Assembly (NCBI GenBank): GCA_002483395.1
Contig: DLHV01000157.1
Location: forward strand, 2,366 to 14,641
DNA length: 12,276 bases
Source of the DNA: Chloracidobacterium sp. UBA7659
GTDB lineage: Bacteria; Acidobacteriota; Blastocatellia; Pyrinomonadales; Pyrinomonadaceae
Reading direction: 5' to 3'
Below the pieces are notes generated by a model, which saw only the letters and a list, made by a program, of their open reading frames with translations, was not told the DNA's origin and ran no database searches. This document shows positions 1-7,670 of the stretch, piece by piece. The translations under genes were made by a program, and so were the position numbers. Position 1 is the first letter of the stretch. The number at the start of each line of letters is the position of its first letter.

Positions 1-647
1 GTCGCACGGCCGCCTTCGGCCATTAATTCAGGAGCGGTGTAGAAAAGCGATTCCGGATTCAAATCTGCAAAACGATCAAGACCGGGATCAGCCGGCCACG
101 CGGTCCCAAAATTCACCAGCCTGACGACTTCAGCCTCATCCTGCCGCGGAATAACAGCAATATTCGGAAGTGTCACATCACCATGGATTATCTTCAGCGA
201 GTGTGCGGCGCCAAGAGCATCCCCAACCGATTCAACAATTTGCGCAACGCGGTCGATTATCAACCTGCGATTACCATGCAATATCTGACTAAGCGATCTG
301 CAGGATTCGTAAGCTGCTACGGCGTAGGGCCGGGCGTCAAAAAGCCGCCCCGTCTCCAGTATTTGTTCTATGTTTGGATGATCGAGCCGGATCAGCGTTT
401 TGCATATTTCCTGAAACGCGTTCGACCGTCCTGTGTGCTCCGTCAGCGTGATGGCACGGACAATAACCCTTCTGCAAAAATTTCTCAGATCATTGGCGAG
501 ATAGGTTGAGCAATTGCTTCCCGGCTCGGACATATCCCGCTCGATCAGAAAGCGCTCATATAGCACACGGCCGACAATTGCGTCCGTAACTGAGGGTCGT
601 GATGTGTCGCGGCCCGCGTCTATCGACGGGGCCTCGTCTGGGGTCAT
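1..647 (-). CDS. Eukaryotic-type Ser/Thr kinase-like protein, probable pseudokinase (3' part outside window)
   Basis: Reading the minus strand from ATG at 647 gives about 215 residues with no stop before the window edge. The kinase fold is clear in order: an N-lobe start (V25-GRVLYERFLIE), a glycine-loop remnant ending STYLA (47-51), the VAIK strand as VIVR (61-64), an alpha-C region ending LDHPNIEQI (88-96), a catalytic loop HGDVTLPN (155-162), NFG (179-181) and the activation-segment end TAPEL (204-208). The spacing is canonical, but the ATP-anchoring Lys is Arg64, HRD is HGD and the Mg-binding DFG Asp is Asn179. The glycine loop keeps only one of its usual glycines. From family knowledge this points to a pseudokinase or very weak kinase acting as a signalling scaffold. 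The C-terminal part, where sensor or TPR domains usually lie, is not in the window. No Shine-Dalgarno is visible; TTG at 650 is an alternative start. Kinase-fold identity is strong; loss of activity is inference. Confidence 0.88.
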   Translation of the reverse strand, partial: MTPDEAPSIDAGRDTSRPSVTDAIVGRVLYERFLIERDMSEPGSNCSTYLANDLRNFCRRVIVRAITLTEHTGRSNAFQEICKTLIRLDHPNIEQILETGRLFDARPYAVAAYESCRSLSQILHGNRRLIIDRVAQIVESVGDALGAAHSLKIIHGDVTLPNIAVIPRQDEAEVVRLVNFGTAWPADPGLDRFADLNPESLFYTAPELMAEGGRA

Positions 648-652
648 CAAAT

Positions 653-658
653 ATTATA
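653..658 (-). promoter_or_regulatory. -10 box (TATAAT) of the kinase-like gene, leaderless start predicted
   Basis: On the minus strand a perfect TATAAT ends 5 nt before the A of the ATG at 647. With a usual 5-7 nt discriminator, transcription would begin on or next to the start codon, which agrees with the absence of a Shine-Dalgarno. No good -35 hexamer is found 16-18 nt upstream, so the call rests on the -10 alone. Confidence 0.4.
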
Positions 659-899
659 TACACCCGATCATCAATTTTCTTTCGGCATCGAGCGAAGAAT
701 TTTCGTCGAACCGCCCTAAACGCCGTCAAGAATCACGTCAGTGTAAAGCATAACCAATTGTAGAACCTTGACCAGGGTGCAAAGAATACAAGTATCATGC
801 GATTTCGCGGATTTGGCAACCTTTTTTTGTTAGCGTCCCGCGGTTTGGGCAAGTAAACGCGCAGCCGCCTAACCTCTCGATGATAATTCCGTTTCCGCG

Positions 900-924
900 A
901 AAAACCCCACGCGGAATGCGGGGT
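900..924 (-). terminator. Candidate minus-strand intrinsic terminator
   Basis: Read on the minus strand, ACCCC and GGGGT arms (with two extra inner pairs across a bulge) close a GC-rich hairpin that runs directly into TTTTT. The tract is on the minus strand only. No minus-strand gene lies immediately upstream, so it would stop antisense transcription entering the kinase-like gene, or end an unseen small RNA. A competing hairpin, CCGCG (895-899) with CGCGG (910-914), overlaps it. Confidence 0.3.
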
Positions 925-1002
925 ATTTCTCATTGTAACGTCTCAGGATAGTTTTCGAACCGCAAGAGAGCGATACTTTGTTGGGTTTACATCGGCCGCG
1001 CT

Positions 1003-1019
1003 TAGGCATACGCATTGCC
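1003..1019 (+). promoter_or_regulatory. Sigma-54-type promoter of the BCAM0308-like gene
   Basis: TAGGCATACGCATTGCC carries GG (1005-1006) and GC (1017-1018) exactly 10 nt apart, with GGCA in the -24 and TTGC in the -12 element, against consensus YTGGCACGNNNNTTGCW. The predicted transcription start is near 1030, just before the Shine-Dalgarno at 1032-1038. This makes ATG 1027 unusable and favours ATG 1051. Confidence 0.5.
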
Positions 1020-1050
1020 ATGAAAAATGGAGGGAGGTTATCGCCATGCA

Positions 1051-1632
1051 ATGGAAAACAGATACCAAATAAATCATGAGATTGACAAAGAGTTGGCATG
1101 GGATACATACGTCGTGAAAAGCAACAGACGATATACAAATCAGACATTTACCAAGCGGGTCGATCACGAAGGCGGGCTTCATCGGCCACCTCTGAAGCTG
1201 GCGGAACCGGCATTCTGCCAGTCATGCGATGCGATCTATAGTGACGGTCACTGGGTAGCGAAAAATACCGCTCGTGAGAGTTCCAAGCACAAACACTGGC
1301 GCCCGACTGAAGCGACGACTTGCCCGGCCTGTAAACAGATCCAAAACGGCGTGGCCGGGGGTTATGTTTCTATTAGCGGAAGTTTTGTAAAGGAGCATCG
1401 AGATGAGATCGATAGTCTAATTGAGAACGAAGCTGAACGAGCTCTTGAAAACAACCCGCTTTCCCGGATAATGAACCGACGCGTGATTGACGGTCAGGTA
1501 AAGATCGAAACTACAACGGAACATTTGGCCCAACGTTTAGGGCACGCGTTAAAAAAGGCATTCGCGGGTGAAGTATCTTTCGACTTTTCTCATGAGAACA
1601 AGGTTGCTCGGGTTAGCTGGCATCGTGATTAG
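1051..1632 (+). CDS. BCAM0308-like protein with two CxxC motifs (zinc-ribbon type)
   Basis: This predicted 193-residue soluble protein has two cysteine pairs, FCQSC (C56, C59) and CPAC (C91, C94), separated by a basic stretch containing GHW and HWRP. That arrangement is typical of a split zinc ribbon. After the ribbon comes a glycine-rich turn and a helical charged region, and the protein ends in a short strand finishing VSWHRD. The pattern resembles the BCAM0308 family and the N-terminal zinc ribbons of NMD3-like proteins. The molecular function is unknown; family members tend to sit in stress and low-oxygen gene clusters. Start choice: the frame is open to ATG 1027, but that codon lies upstream of the Shine-Dalgarno (1032-1038) and of the predicted transcription start. 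ATG 1051 is therefore preferred, 12 nt after the Shine-Dalgarno. A second ATG at 1046, better spaced but out of frame, opens only an eight-codon peptide. Confidence 0.82.
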   Translation: MENRYQINHEIDKELAWDTYVVKSNRRYTNQTFTKRVDHEGGLHRPPLKLAEPAFCQSCDAIYSDGHWVAKNTARESSKHKHWRPTEATTCPACKQIQNGVAGGYVSISGSFVKEHRDEIDSLIENEAERALENNPLSRIMNRRVIDGQVKIETTTEHLAQRLGHALKKAFAGEVSFDFSHENKVARVSWHRD

Positions 1633-1929
1633 AGGTCGAAGCGAATTCTGCAAGTGCTGCTTGCTCGGGGTTGTCAGCGATTAACTATGACCCCGGCGCC
1701 CTTTATGGCGTCATGCTTCAAAGCAATCAAGGCATCGATGGCTTCTTCAACATTGATTCAGGAGTTTTCTCATCGTTTAGTACGCCGTTTCGCGATCGAC
1801 TGCGAAATTTTACGCGCAATCATTGCACCGCAAAAGTAACCCATTAAATATACATTGGTTCTCGGGCATTTGTCTGGGTACATTAAATGCAACGAAAGGC
1901 TGAATAACGTTTGCGTAATGTGACTTAAG
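1633..1929. other. Intergenic region upstream of the cation ATPase gene
   Basis: Nearly 300 bp with no convincing gene. Small stem-loops occur at 1650-1664 (GCAAG/CTTGC) and around 1696-1711 (GCGCC/GGCGT), neither followed by a T tract. The right part turns AT-rich before the sigma-54-like promoter at 1875-1891. Confidence 0.5.
1875..1891 (+). promoter_or_regulatory. Sigma-54-type promoter of the cation ATPase gene
   Basis: TGGGTACATTAAATGCA has GG (1877-1878) and GC (1889-1890) separated by exactly 10 nt, with GG.AC in the -24 and TGCA in the -12 element. The predicted start near 1902 leaves a leader of about 28 nt before ATG 1930. The -12 half is weaker (ATGC rather than TTGC). Confidence 0.4.
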
Positions 1930-4605
1930 ATGACACCAAACCAAGCGATAACAGAACCTGCATTGTCGGACATACTCAAGACTCCTCACGGACACCATGC
2001 AGATATCATCGCGGAGGCGCTCGGCGTTGATGTCGAAATTGGCCTTTCGAATGAGGATGTTATTCAACGTTTGAGGCAGAACGGCCCGAACACTCTCGAA
2101 CGCCAAGCGGGACCGGCTTGGTGGTACGTCTTTCTCAGGCAATTTTCTAGTATCGTAGTGTGGTTGCTGGTAGCCGCGACCACCGTCGCATGGTTCACAA
2201 ACGGTACCACCGAGGCATCCGCGATCTTTGTCGTTCTGCTGCTAAATGCGGTGATCGGCTTCGCTATCGAATGGCGGGCGGGGCGGGCCCTCGACGCCCT
2301 GCGTGATACGACACTAACCTCTGCACGCGTCAGGCGAGGCGGCCGCGATACCATCATCGACTCCGCCGAACTCGTCGTTGGCGACGTAATCAGTATCGCT
2401 GCGGGTGACCGAGTTCCCGCGGACGCACGTCTGCTCGAAGTTGCAAATCTCCAAGCTGACGAATCCGCACTTACGGGGGAGAGTTTCCCGGTTACAAAAA
2501 CGATCGAATCCGTCTCATTCTCATCGATCCTTACAGGGCGGCGGTCAATGCTCCACCTTGGGACGATGGTCGTTGCTGGCCGCGCTTTAGCGATAGTGAC
2601 GGCTACCGGATCTAATACCGAGATCGGACGGATCGGACAGTTGCTGGCGAAAACTCAAGCGGAAAAAACACCGCTCGAACGACGGCTGGACTCACTTGGT
2701 AGAATCCTGGTGTATATCGTGTTGGCGATCGCCGCCGTCGTTATGCTTGCCGGTTTTCTTCGGGGAGACGATCCGGCCTTGATGCTGGAAGTATCGATCA
2801 GCCTGGCGGTTGCGGCGGTTCCCGAGGCTCTACCCGCAATGACCACGCTGATTCTTGCACTTGGCGTTCTGCGGATGGCCAGGCAGCGTGCGATCGTTCG
2901 CAAACTTTCTGCGGTGGAAGCTCTCGGAAGCACCACCGTGATCTGCGCCGATAAGACCGGTACACTGACCGAAAACCGGATGACCGTAAAGGAATATTGG
3001 CTTGCTAATGATCAGGTCGTCGCTATGGAGAACCGCCGGGAGAATGAAGGTCTTCTAACGAGGCTGCTGCGTGTCAGCGTCCTGTGCAACGATGCTTCCA
3101 TTGATGCGGTAGACGCCGATGAACCTGCCGTGGGCGACCCAACTGAGGCGGCGTTACTCGTTGCGGCTAACCGCTTACAAATGGACGTTATCGCCGAACG
3201 TTCGAAGTTCGAAAAAATACACGAACAACCGTTTGACGCCGTGTCGAAGCGAATGATAATCGCTCTGCGAAGACGGAGTGACGGGCAATGCCTTGCGGCC
3301 GTCAAGGGAGCTCCAGGCGTCGTGTTGGAAATGTGTACTTATTTCGCGATTAACGATGCTTCCCTCTCGCCGGTTGATGAAGCGATACGCGAACAATTTC
3401 TTTCTGTTAACGAAGAAATGGCAATCAGCGGATTGCGGGTGCTGGCTTTTGCCGAAAAGAATTTGGACGGCGGGGATGATGATGTCGAAGCCGGCTACAC
3501 ATTCCTTGGGTTTGCAGGAATGACCGACCCGCCGCGGTCAGGGGTAATCGAAGCGATACGCGCCGCGCATGATGCCGGGATCCGCATTGTAATGCTAACC
3601 GGAGACCAGGCAATGACGGCACGTTCGATCGCCCGGGACCTTAACCTCAGCAACAACGGCGACTTATTCGCGATGCACGCAAGCGAAATAGCCGGTGCTG
3701 ACGACACCTGTCTCGCGGCAGCGGCGGCCAGGGCCCATGTTTTTGCTCGTGTTTCGCCCGAAGACAAACTGCGTATAGTCGAGGCTCTGCAAAAGGCAGG
3801 TGAGATCGTCGCCGTCACAGGCGATGGGATCAATGACGCGCCCGCACTGAAAAGGGCCGACATCGGTGTCGCGATGGGCATGCGCGGCACCGAAGTCGCC
3901 AAGGAAGCGGCCGATGTGGTTTTAACGGATGATAATTTTTCGACAATTATTGGCGCGATCGAAGGCGGGCGAACAATCTATGCCAACATAATAAAGTTTG
4001 TTCATTTGATGTTCACGGAAAACCTTGGCGAAGTTTTGGTGATCTTTGCTGCGATTATTGCGGGACTGCCGCTTCCGTTGCTGCCGCTGCAGATCCTGTG
4101 GCTAAACCTTTTAACAGACGTGTTTCCGGCTTTTGCACTTGCGGTTGAACCGGCATCGAGTGCAACGATGAAACGTCGGCCGCGTCTGCCCGGCGAGACA
4201 ATGCTTTCCCGTCCTTTTCTGATCCTCATCGGTTGGCAGGGCGCAATGCTTGCAGCCATTACATTGTTAGCGTATCTGTGGGCTCTCAATGCTTACGGCG
4301 CGGGATCGCACGCAAGAACGATGGCTTTGATGGCGATGGTCGGCGTTCAACTCGGGCATACATTTAACTGCCGTTCGCGAACCCGTTCAGCATTTGACGG
4401 ATTTTTAAGTAACCCGTACATCTTCGCCGCCGCCGCAAGTATGATAATGCTTCAGGTTTTAGCCGTTTACCTAAGGCCGCTTGCCGAAGTTCTCGACGTG
4501 GTCCCTCCCAATTGGAACGACCTTTTTGTAATTCTCGGGTGCGTAGTAATACCGATAATAATAGTTGAAATCACGAAAGCGATGGCTCGACGAGGCAAGA
4601 CCTAG
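1930..4605 (+). CDS. P2A-like cation-transporting P-type ATPase (Ca2+-pump-like)
   Basis: This 891-residue inner-membrane pump couples ATP hydrolysis to cation export. Domains in order are a cation-ATPase N-terminal domain (about 20-60), M1-M2 (about 66-115), an actuator with TGES at 182-185, M3-M4 with VPEALP (297-302), the phosphorylation site DKTGTLT starting at D341, the nucleotide-binding KGAP (459-462), the hinge MLTGD (555-559) and TGDGINDAP (from T630), then M5-M10. Cation ligands match the SERCA set: E299 in M4, N698 and E701 in M5 (ENLGEV), and N726, T729 and D730 in M6 (NLLTD). E701 sits where the PMCA and PMR1 types lack an acidic ligand, so Ca2+ with two sites is plausible; Mg2+ or another cation cannot be excluded. 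Length is normal for the family. An in-frame stop at 1921-1923 fixes ATG 1930 as the first start; the Shine-Dalgarno is poor. It converges on the formate dehydrogenase gene with a 5 nt gap. Confidence 0.96.
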   Translation: MTPNQAITEPALSDILKTPHGHHADIIAEALGVDVEIGLSNEDVIQRLRQNGPNTLERQAGPAWWYVFLRQFSSIVVWLLVAATTVAWFTNGTTEASAIFVVLLLNAVIGFAIEWRAGRALDALRDTTLTSARVRRGGRDTIIDSAELVVGDVISIAAGDRVPADARLLEVANLQADESALTGESFPVTKTIESVSFSSILTGRRSMLHLGTMVVAGRALAIVTATGSNTEIGRIGQLLAKTQAEKTPLERRLDSLGRILVYIVLAIAAVVMLAGFLRGDDPALMLEVSISLAVAAVPEALPAMTTLILALGVLRMARQRAIVRKLSAVEALGSTTVICADKTGTLTENRMTVKEYWLANDQVVAMENRRENEGLLTRLLRVSVLCNDASIDAVDADEPAVGDPTEAALLVAANRLQMDVIAERSKFEKIHEQPFDAVSKRMIIALRRRSDGQCLAAVKGAPGVVLEMCTYFAINDASLSPVDEAIREQFLSVNEEMAISGLRVLAFAEKNLDGGDDDVEAGYTFLGFAGMTDPPRSGVIEAIRAAHDAGIRIVMLTGDQAMTARSIARDLNLSNNGDLFAMHASEIAGADDTCLAAAAARAHVFARVSPEDKLRIVEALQKAGEIVAVTGDGINDAPALKRADIGVAMGMRGTEVAKEAADVVLTDDNFSTIIGAIEGGRTIYANIIKFVHLMFTENLGEVLVIFAAIIAGLPLPLLPLQILWLNLLTDVFPAFALAVEPASSATMKRRPRLPGETMLSRPFLILIGWQGAMLAAITLLAYLWALNAYGAGSHARTMALMAMVGVQLGHTFNCRSRTRSAFDGFLSNPYIFAAAASMIMLQVLAVYLRPLAEVLDVVPPNWNDLFVILGCVVIPIIIVEITKAMARRGKT

Positions 4606-4610
4606 GATCG

Positions 4611-7304
4611 TTACGCATTCACTTTACAATCCAATACCTTTTCTATCCTAACAGCAGTAACCTTATATTCAGGCGATTGAACGTACCGGTCACGATAGGG
4701 CGAAGTTATGCGATTCAGGAAGATCTGCGGATCATGAAATGTGGCGAAAAGTTCGCCCTGACGCATTGAAGAAGCGATTTGGATAGGCAGTATTGCTTTG
4801 CCATAGCTGCTCGTGACACGCACGTATTCGCCATCGTTCAGCAGTAGATGTTTGGCGTCAACAGGGTTCACAACTAACAGATCGGTTGGCCGCATATCGA
4901 TATTCGCTGTTCGGGCGGTCATCGTCCCGGCGTTGAATTGGTATAGAGTTCTTCCGGTTGTCAAAAGAAACGGAAATTCTTCCGAGATAACTTCGGGGGT
5001 CGGGCGATACTTGATCCTGCGAAGCGCGGTGCTCTTGCCGTTGCTAAAACTCTCAGCGTGCAATACCTCCGTTCCTCGGTCATCTTCGTTGACGCATGGC
5101 CACTGTATTCCTTCCCGCTCAAGCCGTTCGTAGGTGATGCCCGCCGCACCACTCCAAACTGAGCGGACCTCGTTCCAGATCTCTTCGGCCGAATTAAAAT
5201 CGAAAGACTTGCCCTTGCCCATTTGTGTCGCCAGGTCGCGAACGATCTCCCAGTCGGACTTTGAGTTGCCCCGCGGTTCGATAGTCTTTCTCACGCGTTG
5301 GACCCTGCGTTCGCCGTTCATAAACGTGCCGTCCTTTTCGAATGAGGACGCCGCCGGAAGAAAAACGTGTCCGAATTCGCGAGCCGTCTCATTCATGAAC
5401 ATATCCTGAATGACAACGAGTTCGATGTTACGCATTGCCCTTTCTGTTTCGTTTGCGTTTGCATTGGAGAAAAAGACGTCGTAGCCGATCGCCCACATTG
5501 CTTTGAGTTTTCCGTCACGAGCAGCGTCTATCATCTGCAGGACATTCAAACCTTTTGCCAGAGGAACGGGAGCATTCCAAACACTTTCAAACAGTTCCCT
5601 GCCGCTGTCCAGCGAGATCGAACCGGTCAAAATTCCAGGGTCGCAACCCATGTGCGCGGAACCCTGCACGTTGTTCTGTCCGCGGAGTGGATTTACTCCC
5701 GTCCCTCGCTTCCCGATATTTCCGGTTAGCAGTGCCAGGTTCACGATGCACATGACGCCCTCGGTGCCCTGTCCGTGCTCGGTTACTCCTAATCCGTGAA
5801 AACACAACGCGGGCTTTTCCGTTGCGTAGAGCCTTGCGGCCCGGCGCATCAACCGGGCATCTACTCCACAACGGTCAGCGACCGTTTCCGGAGAATAGTC
5901 GCCGACAAAAGAACGAAACTGTTCGAGCTCCAGGACACGATCTTCGATAAAGCCGAAGTCGAACAATCCTTCCTCGATGATCGTGTGCGCAAGTGCATTC
6001 AAAAGCAAAATATTCGTTCCCGGACGGAGTTGTAAATGAATTTCCGCATATCTCGCAAGTTCGATCTTCCGCGGATCAACGACAATAAGCTTGGTGTGGT
6101 TTTTCAGAACAGCTTGCTTGATCCGTTCGCCGACGATCGGGTGATTTTCCGTCGCATTTGCGCCGCAGAGCAGGATCGTTTTAGTAACTTCGATCTCGTT
6201 GAGAGAATTGGTGGCCGCTCCCGTTCCAAGCATCATTTTCATCGCCGCGGCCGACGGCGTATGACAAACACGTGCGCAGCAATCGACGTTATTCGTTCCC
6301 AGAACAACGCGGGTAAACTTTTGCGCGAGGTAATTCTCTTCATTTGTTGCCCGGGCTGAACCCAGTACTGCAACGCTCTCCTTTCCGTTCTGCCCGACAA
6401 TCTGCCTGAGTCTATCTGTCGTAAATGCGAGAGCCTCATTCCAGGAAACCTGCTCCCATTCGCCGTTACGGCGGATCATCGGCTCCGTAAGGCGGTCGCC
6501 GGCATCCACGAAGCGGAACGCGTACCGGCCTTTGACGCAAAGATGGCCGCGACTAACGGGAGCGTCCATTGCGGGCTCGATCTGTACGATCTTTTGGCCA
6601 CGCATCCCAACATTCATTTCGCAGCCCGTTCCGCAATACGGGCAAACCGTTTTTGTCCACGATGTTGGCGAACCCAACTCAAGGATCGATTTGTCTTCCA
6701 AGGCCCCGGTTGGGCAGGTATCAACGCATGCGCCGCAGCTAACGCACGAGCTTTTTTTCAGAGTAGAGCCCGAATCAGGCATAATGTGCGTTGATTCGCC
6801 CCGGTTTATTATCTGCCAGACAAATTGGCCTTGCACCTCGTCACAGATCCGCACGCAGCGATAGCAATCGATGCACCGCGACATATCGACGTGAATGTAA
6901 GGATGTGAGTCGTCAACCGCCCCGGCCTTTGGGTCATGTCCAAAATCCTCTTCTGAAAGGCCGTACTCGCGGGCGAGTTTGTGAAAAGGCTTGTCAGGAA
7001 AATCTATGAATGGCTGGACGGGATACTTCCGCGCGAGCATTCGGAAATTCATTCTTCGCGCTTCGTAAAGCCCGGCTGTGTTGGTCTCGATCTCCATTCC
7101 GGGCTTGAGCTCCGTCATGCATGAAACTACCGGATGTGAGGAGCCTTTAATTTCGACCAGGCACGTGCGGCATGCTCCGCATGCCTTCAATCGCGGATCG
7201 TTGCACAACACAGGTATCTCGATTCCAGCCTCGCGCGCGGCAGTGAGAACGCTGGTGCCGTTCGGAAAAGCCGTGGTTACTCCGTCAATTGTCGCGTTGA
7301 TCAT
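4611..7304 (-). CDS. fdhF: Formate dehydrogenase alpha subunit, Mo/W-bisPGD, Cys-type
   Basis: Catalyses reversible oxidation of formate to CO2; cytoplasmic, with no Tat signal. With ATG 7304 it has 897 residues. The N-terminus is a NuoG-like 2Fe-2S ferredoxin (C34, C45, C48, C62, plus an extra C42). Two 4Fe-4S motifs follow (C144/147/150/154 and C187/190/193/197), then the molybdopterin domain with its own cluster (C221, C224, C228, C256). The active site is DCCARVCH, with Cys347 where selenoproteins carry Sec, followed by His348. The C-terminal molydopterin-dinucleotide-binding domain is complete. The frame is open up to TTG 7367, but homology begins at MINATIDG, so ATG 7304 is preferred; neither start has a clear Shine-Dalgarno. 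It is last in the five-gene minus-strand block, 84 nt after the CxxC gene. No NuoF/FdsB-like beta subunit follows in the window; the GltD-like gene at 11580 is a candidate partner. Confidence 0.95.
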   Translation of the reverse strand: MINATIDGVTTAFPNGTSVLTAAREAGIEIPVLCNDPRLKACGACRTCLVEIKGSSHPVVSCMTELKPGMEIETNTAGLYEARRMNFRMLARKYPVQPFIDFPDKPFHKLAREYGLSEEDFGHDPKAGAVDDSHPYIHVDMSRCIDCYRCVRICDEVQGQFVWQIINRGESTHIMPDSGSTLKKSSCVSCGACVDTCPTGALEDKSILELGSPTSWTKTVCPYCGTGCEMNVGMRGQKIVQIEPAMDAPVSRGHLCVKGRYAFRFVDAGDRLTEPMIRRNGEWEQVSWNEALAFTTDRLRQIVGQNGKESVAVLGSARATNEENYLAQKFTRVVLGTNNVDCCARVCHTPSAAAMKMMLGTGAATNSLNEIEVTKTILLCGANATENHPIVGERIKQAVLKNHTKLIVVDPRKIELARYAEIHLQLRPGTNILLLNALAHTIIEEGLFDFGFIEDRVLELEQFRSFVGDYSPETVADRCGVDARLMRRAARLYATEKPALCFHGLGVTEHGQGTEGVMCIVNLALLTGNIGKRGTGVNPLRGQNNVQGSAHMGCDPGILTGSISLDSGRELFESVWNAPVPLAKGLNVLQMIDAARDGKLKAMWAIGYDVFFSNANANETERAMRNIELVVIQDMFMNETAREFGHVFLPAASSFEKDGTFMNGERRVQRVRKTIEPRGNSKSDWEIVRDLATQMGKGKSFDFNSAEEIWNEVRSVWSGAAGITYERLEREGIQWPCVNEDDRGTEVLHAESFSNGKSTALRRIKYRPTPEVISEEFPFLLTTGRTLYQFNAGTMTARTANIDMRPTDLLVVNPVDAKHLLLNDGEYVRVTSSYGKAILPIQIASSMRQGELFATFHDPQIFLNRITSPYRDRYVQSPEYKVTAVRIEKVLDCKVNA

Positions 7305-7388
7305 AATTGAGTGGATCGTCGGGCGCTGTTCCTTGGAAGGCCAGTTGAAAATTCGACAAACAAGCAATGCCCAAGGGTCGTTCTACCG

Positions 7389-7631
7389 TTAGCGCTCTTC
7401 ATGATCTAGCCGTTGGGACTCTTCGTGACAATCATTGCACAGAAACGTATTCTCAAGCCCTTGTTCGATCATCCGCTCAATTCTATCGAATGTTTCTTTG
7501 TCGGCATACAAAACTTTGCCACATGTTTCGCAGTTGATTTCGTATTGATTGTGCGGCGTCTCATAGTCAGTCACGACGACATAGTTTTCGCTTGGATCGC
7601 CGTCACTCACTTTGCCCGGTTCTGTTTGCAT
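7389..7631 (-). CDS. Small protein with two CxxC motifs (80 aa, function unknown)
   Basis: The acidic N-terminus is followed by CETC (C34, C37), a charged helix of about 25 residues, and CNDC (C65, C68), the layout of a small zinc finger or rubredoxin-like knuckle. No membrane segment or signal is seen. GGAGAGGAG lies just before ATG 7631, a good ribosome-binding site. It sits between the alpha/beta hydrolase (39 nt upstream) and the formate dehydrogenase (84 nt downstream), so co-transcription is likely. I do not recognise a named family; a role as a metal-binding accessory factor would be a guess. Reality as a gene is supported by the Shine-Dalgarno, the paired cysteines and the operon position. 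Confidence 0.75.
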   Translation of the reverse strand: MQTEPGKVSDGDPSENYVVVTDYETPHNQYEINCETCGKVLYADKETFDRIERMIEQGLENTFLCNDCHEESQRLDHEER

Positions 7632-7670
7632 AACTCCTCTCCCGGAACTCCCCCTAATAGATTGTGCCTG

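Larger units (their letters stand above)
648..1050. other. Divergent intergenic region between kinase-like and BCAM0308-like genes
   Basis: About 400 bp without a credible gene; short open frames on both strands here look nothing like proteins. It holds the leaderless-type promoter of the kinase-like gene (653-658), a T7 run at 822-828, a GC-rich imperfect hairpin followed by T5 on the minus strand (900-924), and a sigma-54-like promoter (1003-1019) with a strong Shine-Dalgarno (GGGAGGT, 1032-1038) for the plus-strand gene. Confidence 0.6.

Noticed and set aside
183..753. Two plus-strand open frames across the left edge
   Set aside because: They are antisense to the kinase-like gene, whose motifs are clear on the minus strand.
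849..860. GG-N10-GC in TTGGGCAAGTAAACGC as a sigma-54 promoter
   Set aside because: It lacks the TTGC half and is far from any start codon.
733..1182. Overlapping minus-strand open frames in and after the first intergenic region
   Set aside because: Rich in Arg, Cys and Pro, without ribosome sites, and partly antisense to the BCAM0308-like gene; typical shadow frames.
1681..1775. Minus-strand stretch of 27 codons that reads like protein (NVEEAIDALIALKHDAIKG)
   Set aside because: It lacks a start codon and is bounded by stops; too short to tell a gene relic from chance.
1654..1839. Short plus-strand open frame before the ATPase gene (61 codons)
   Set aside because: No Shine-Dalgarno, no recognisable protein pattern, and it lies upstream of the predicted ATPase promoter.
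6265..6285. Possible selenocysteine formate dehydrogenase
   Set aside because: The active-site codon encodes Cys (DCCARVCH), not an in-frame TGA.
7261..7367. Extended formate dehydrogenase start at TTG 7367
   Set aside because: The extra 21 residues do not resemble the family N-terminus, which begins at ATG 7304, and no Shine-Dalgarno precedes the TTG.
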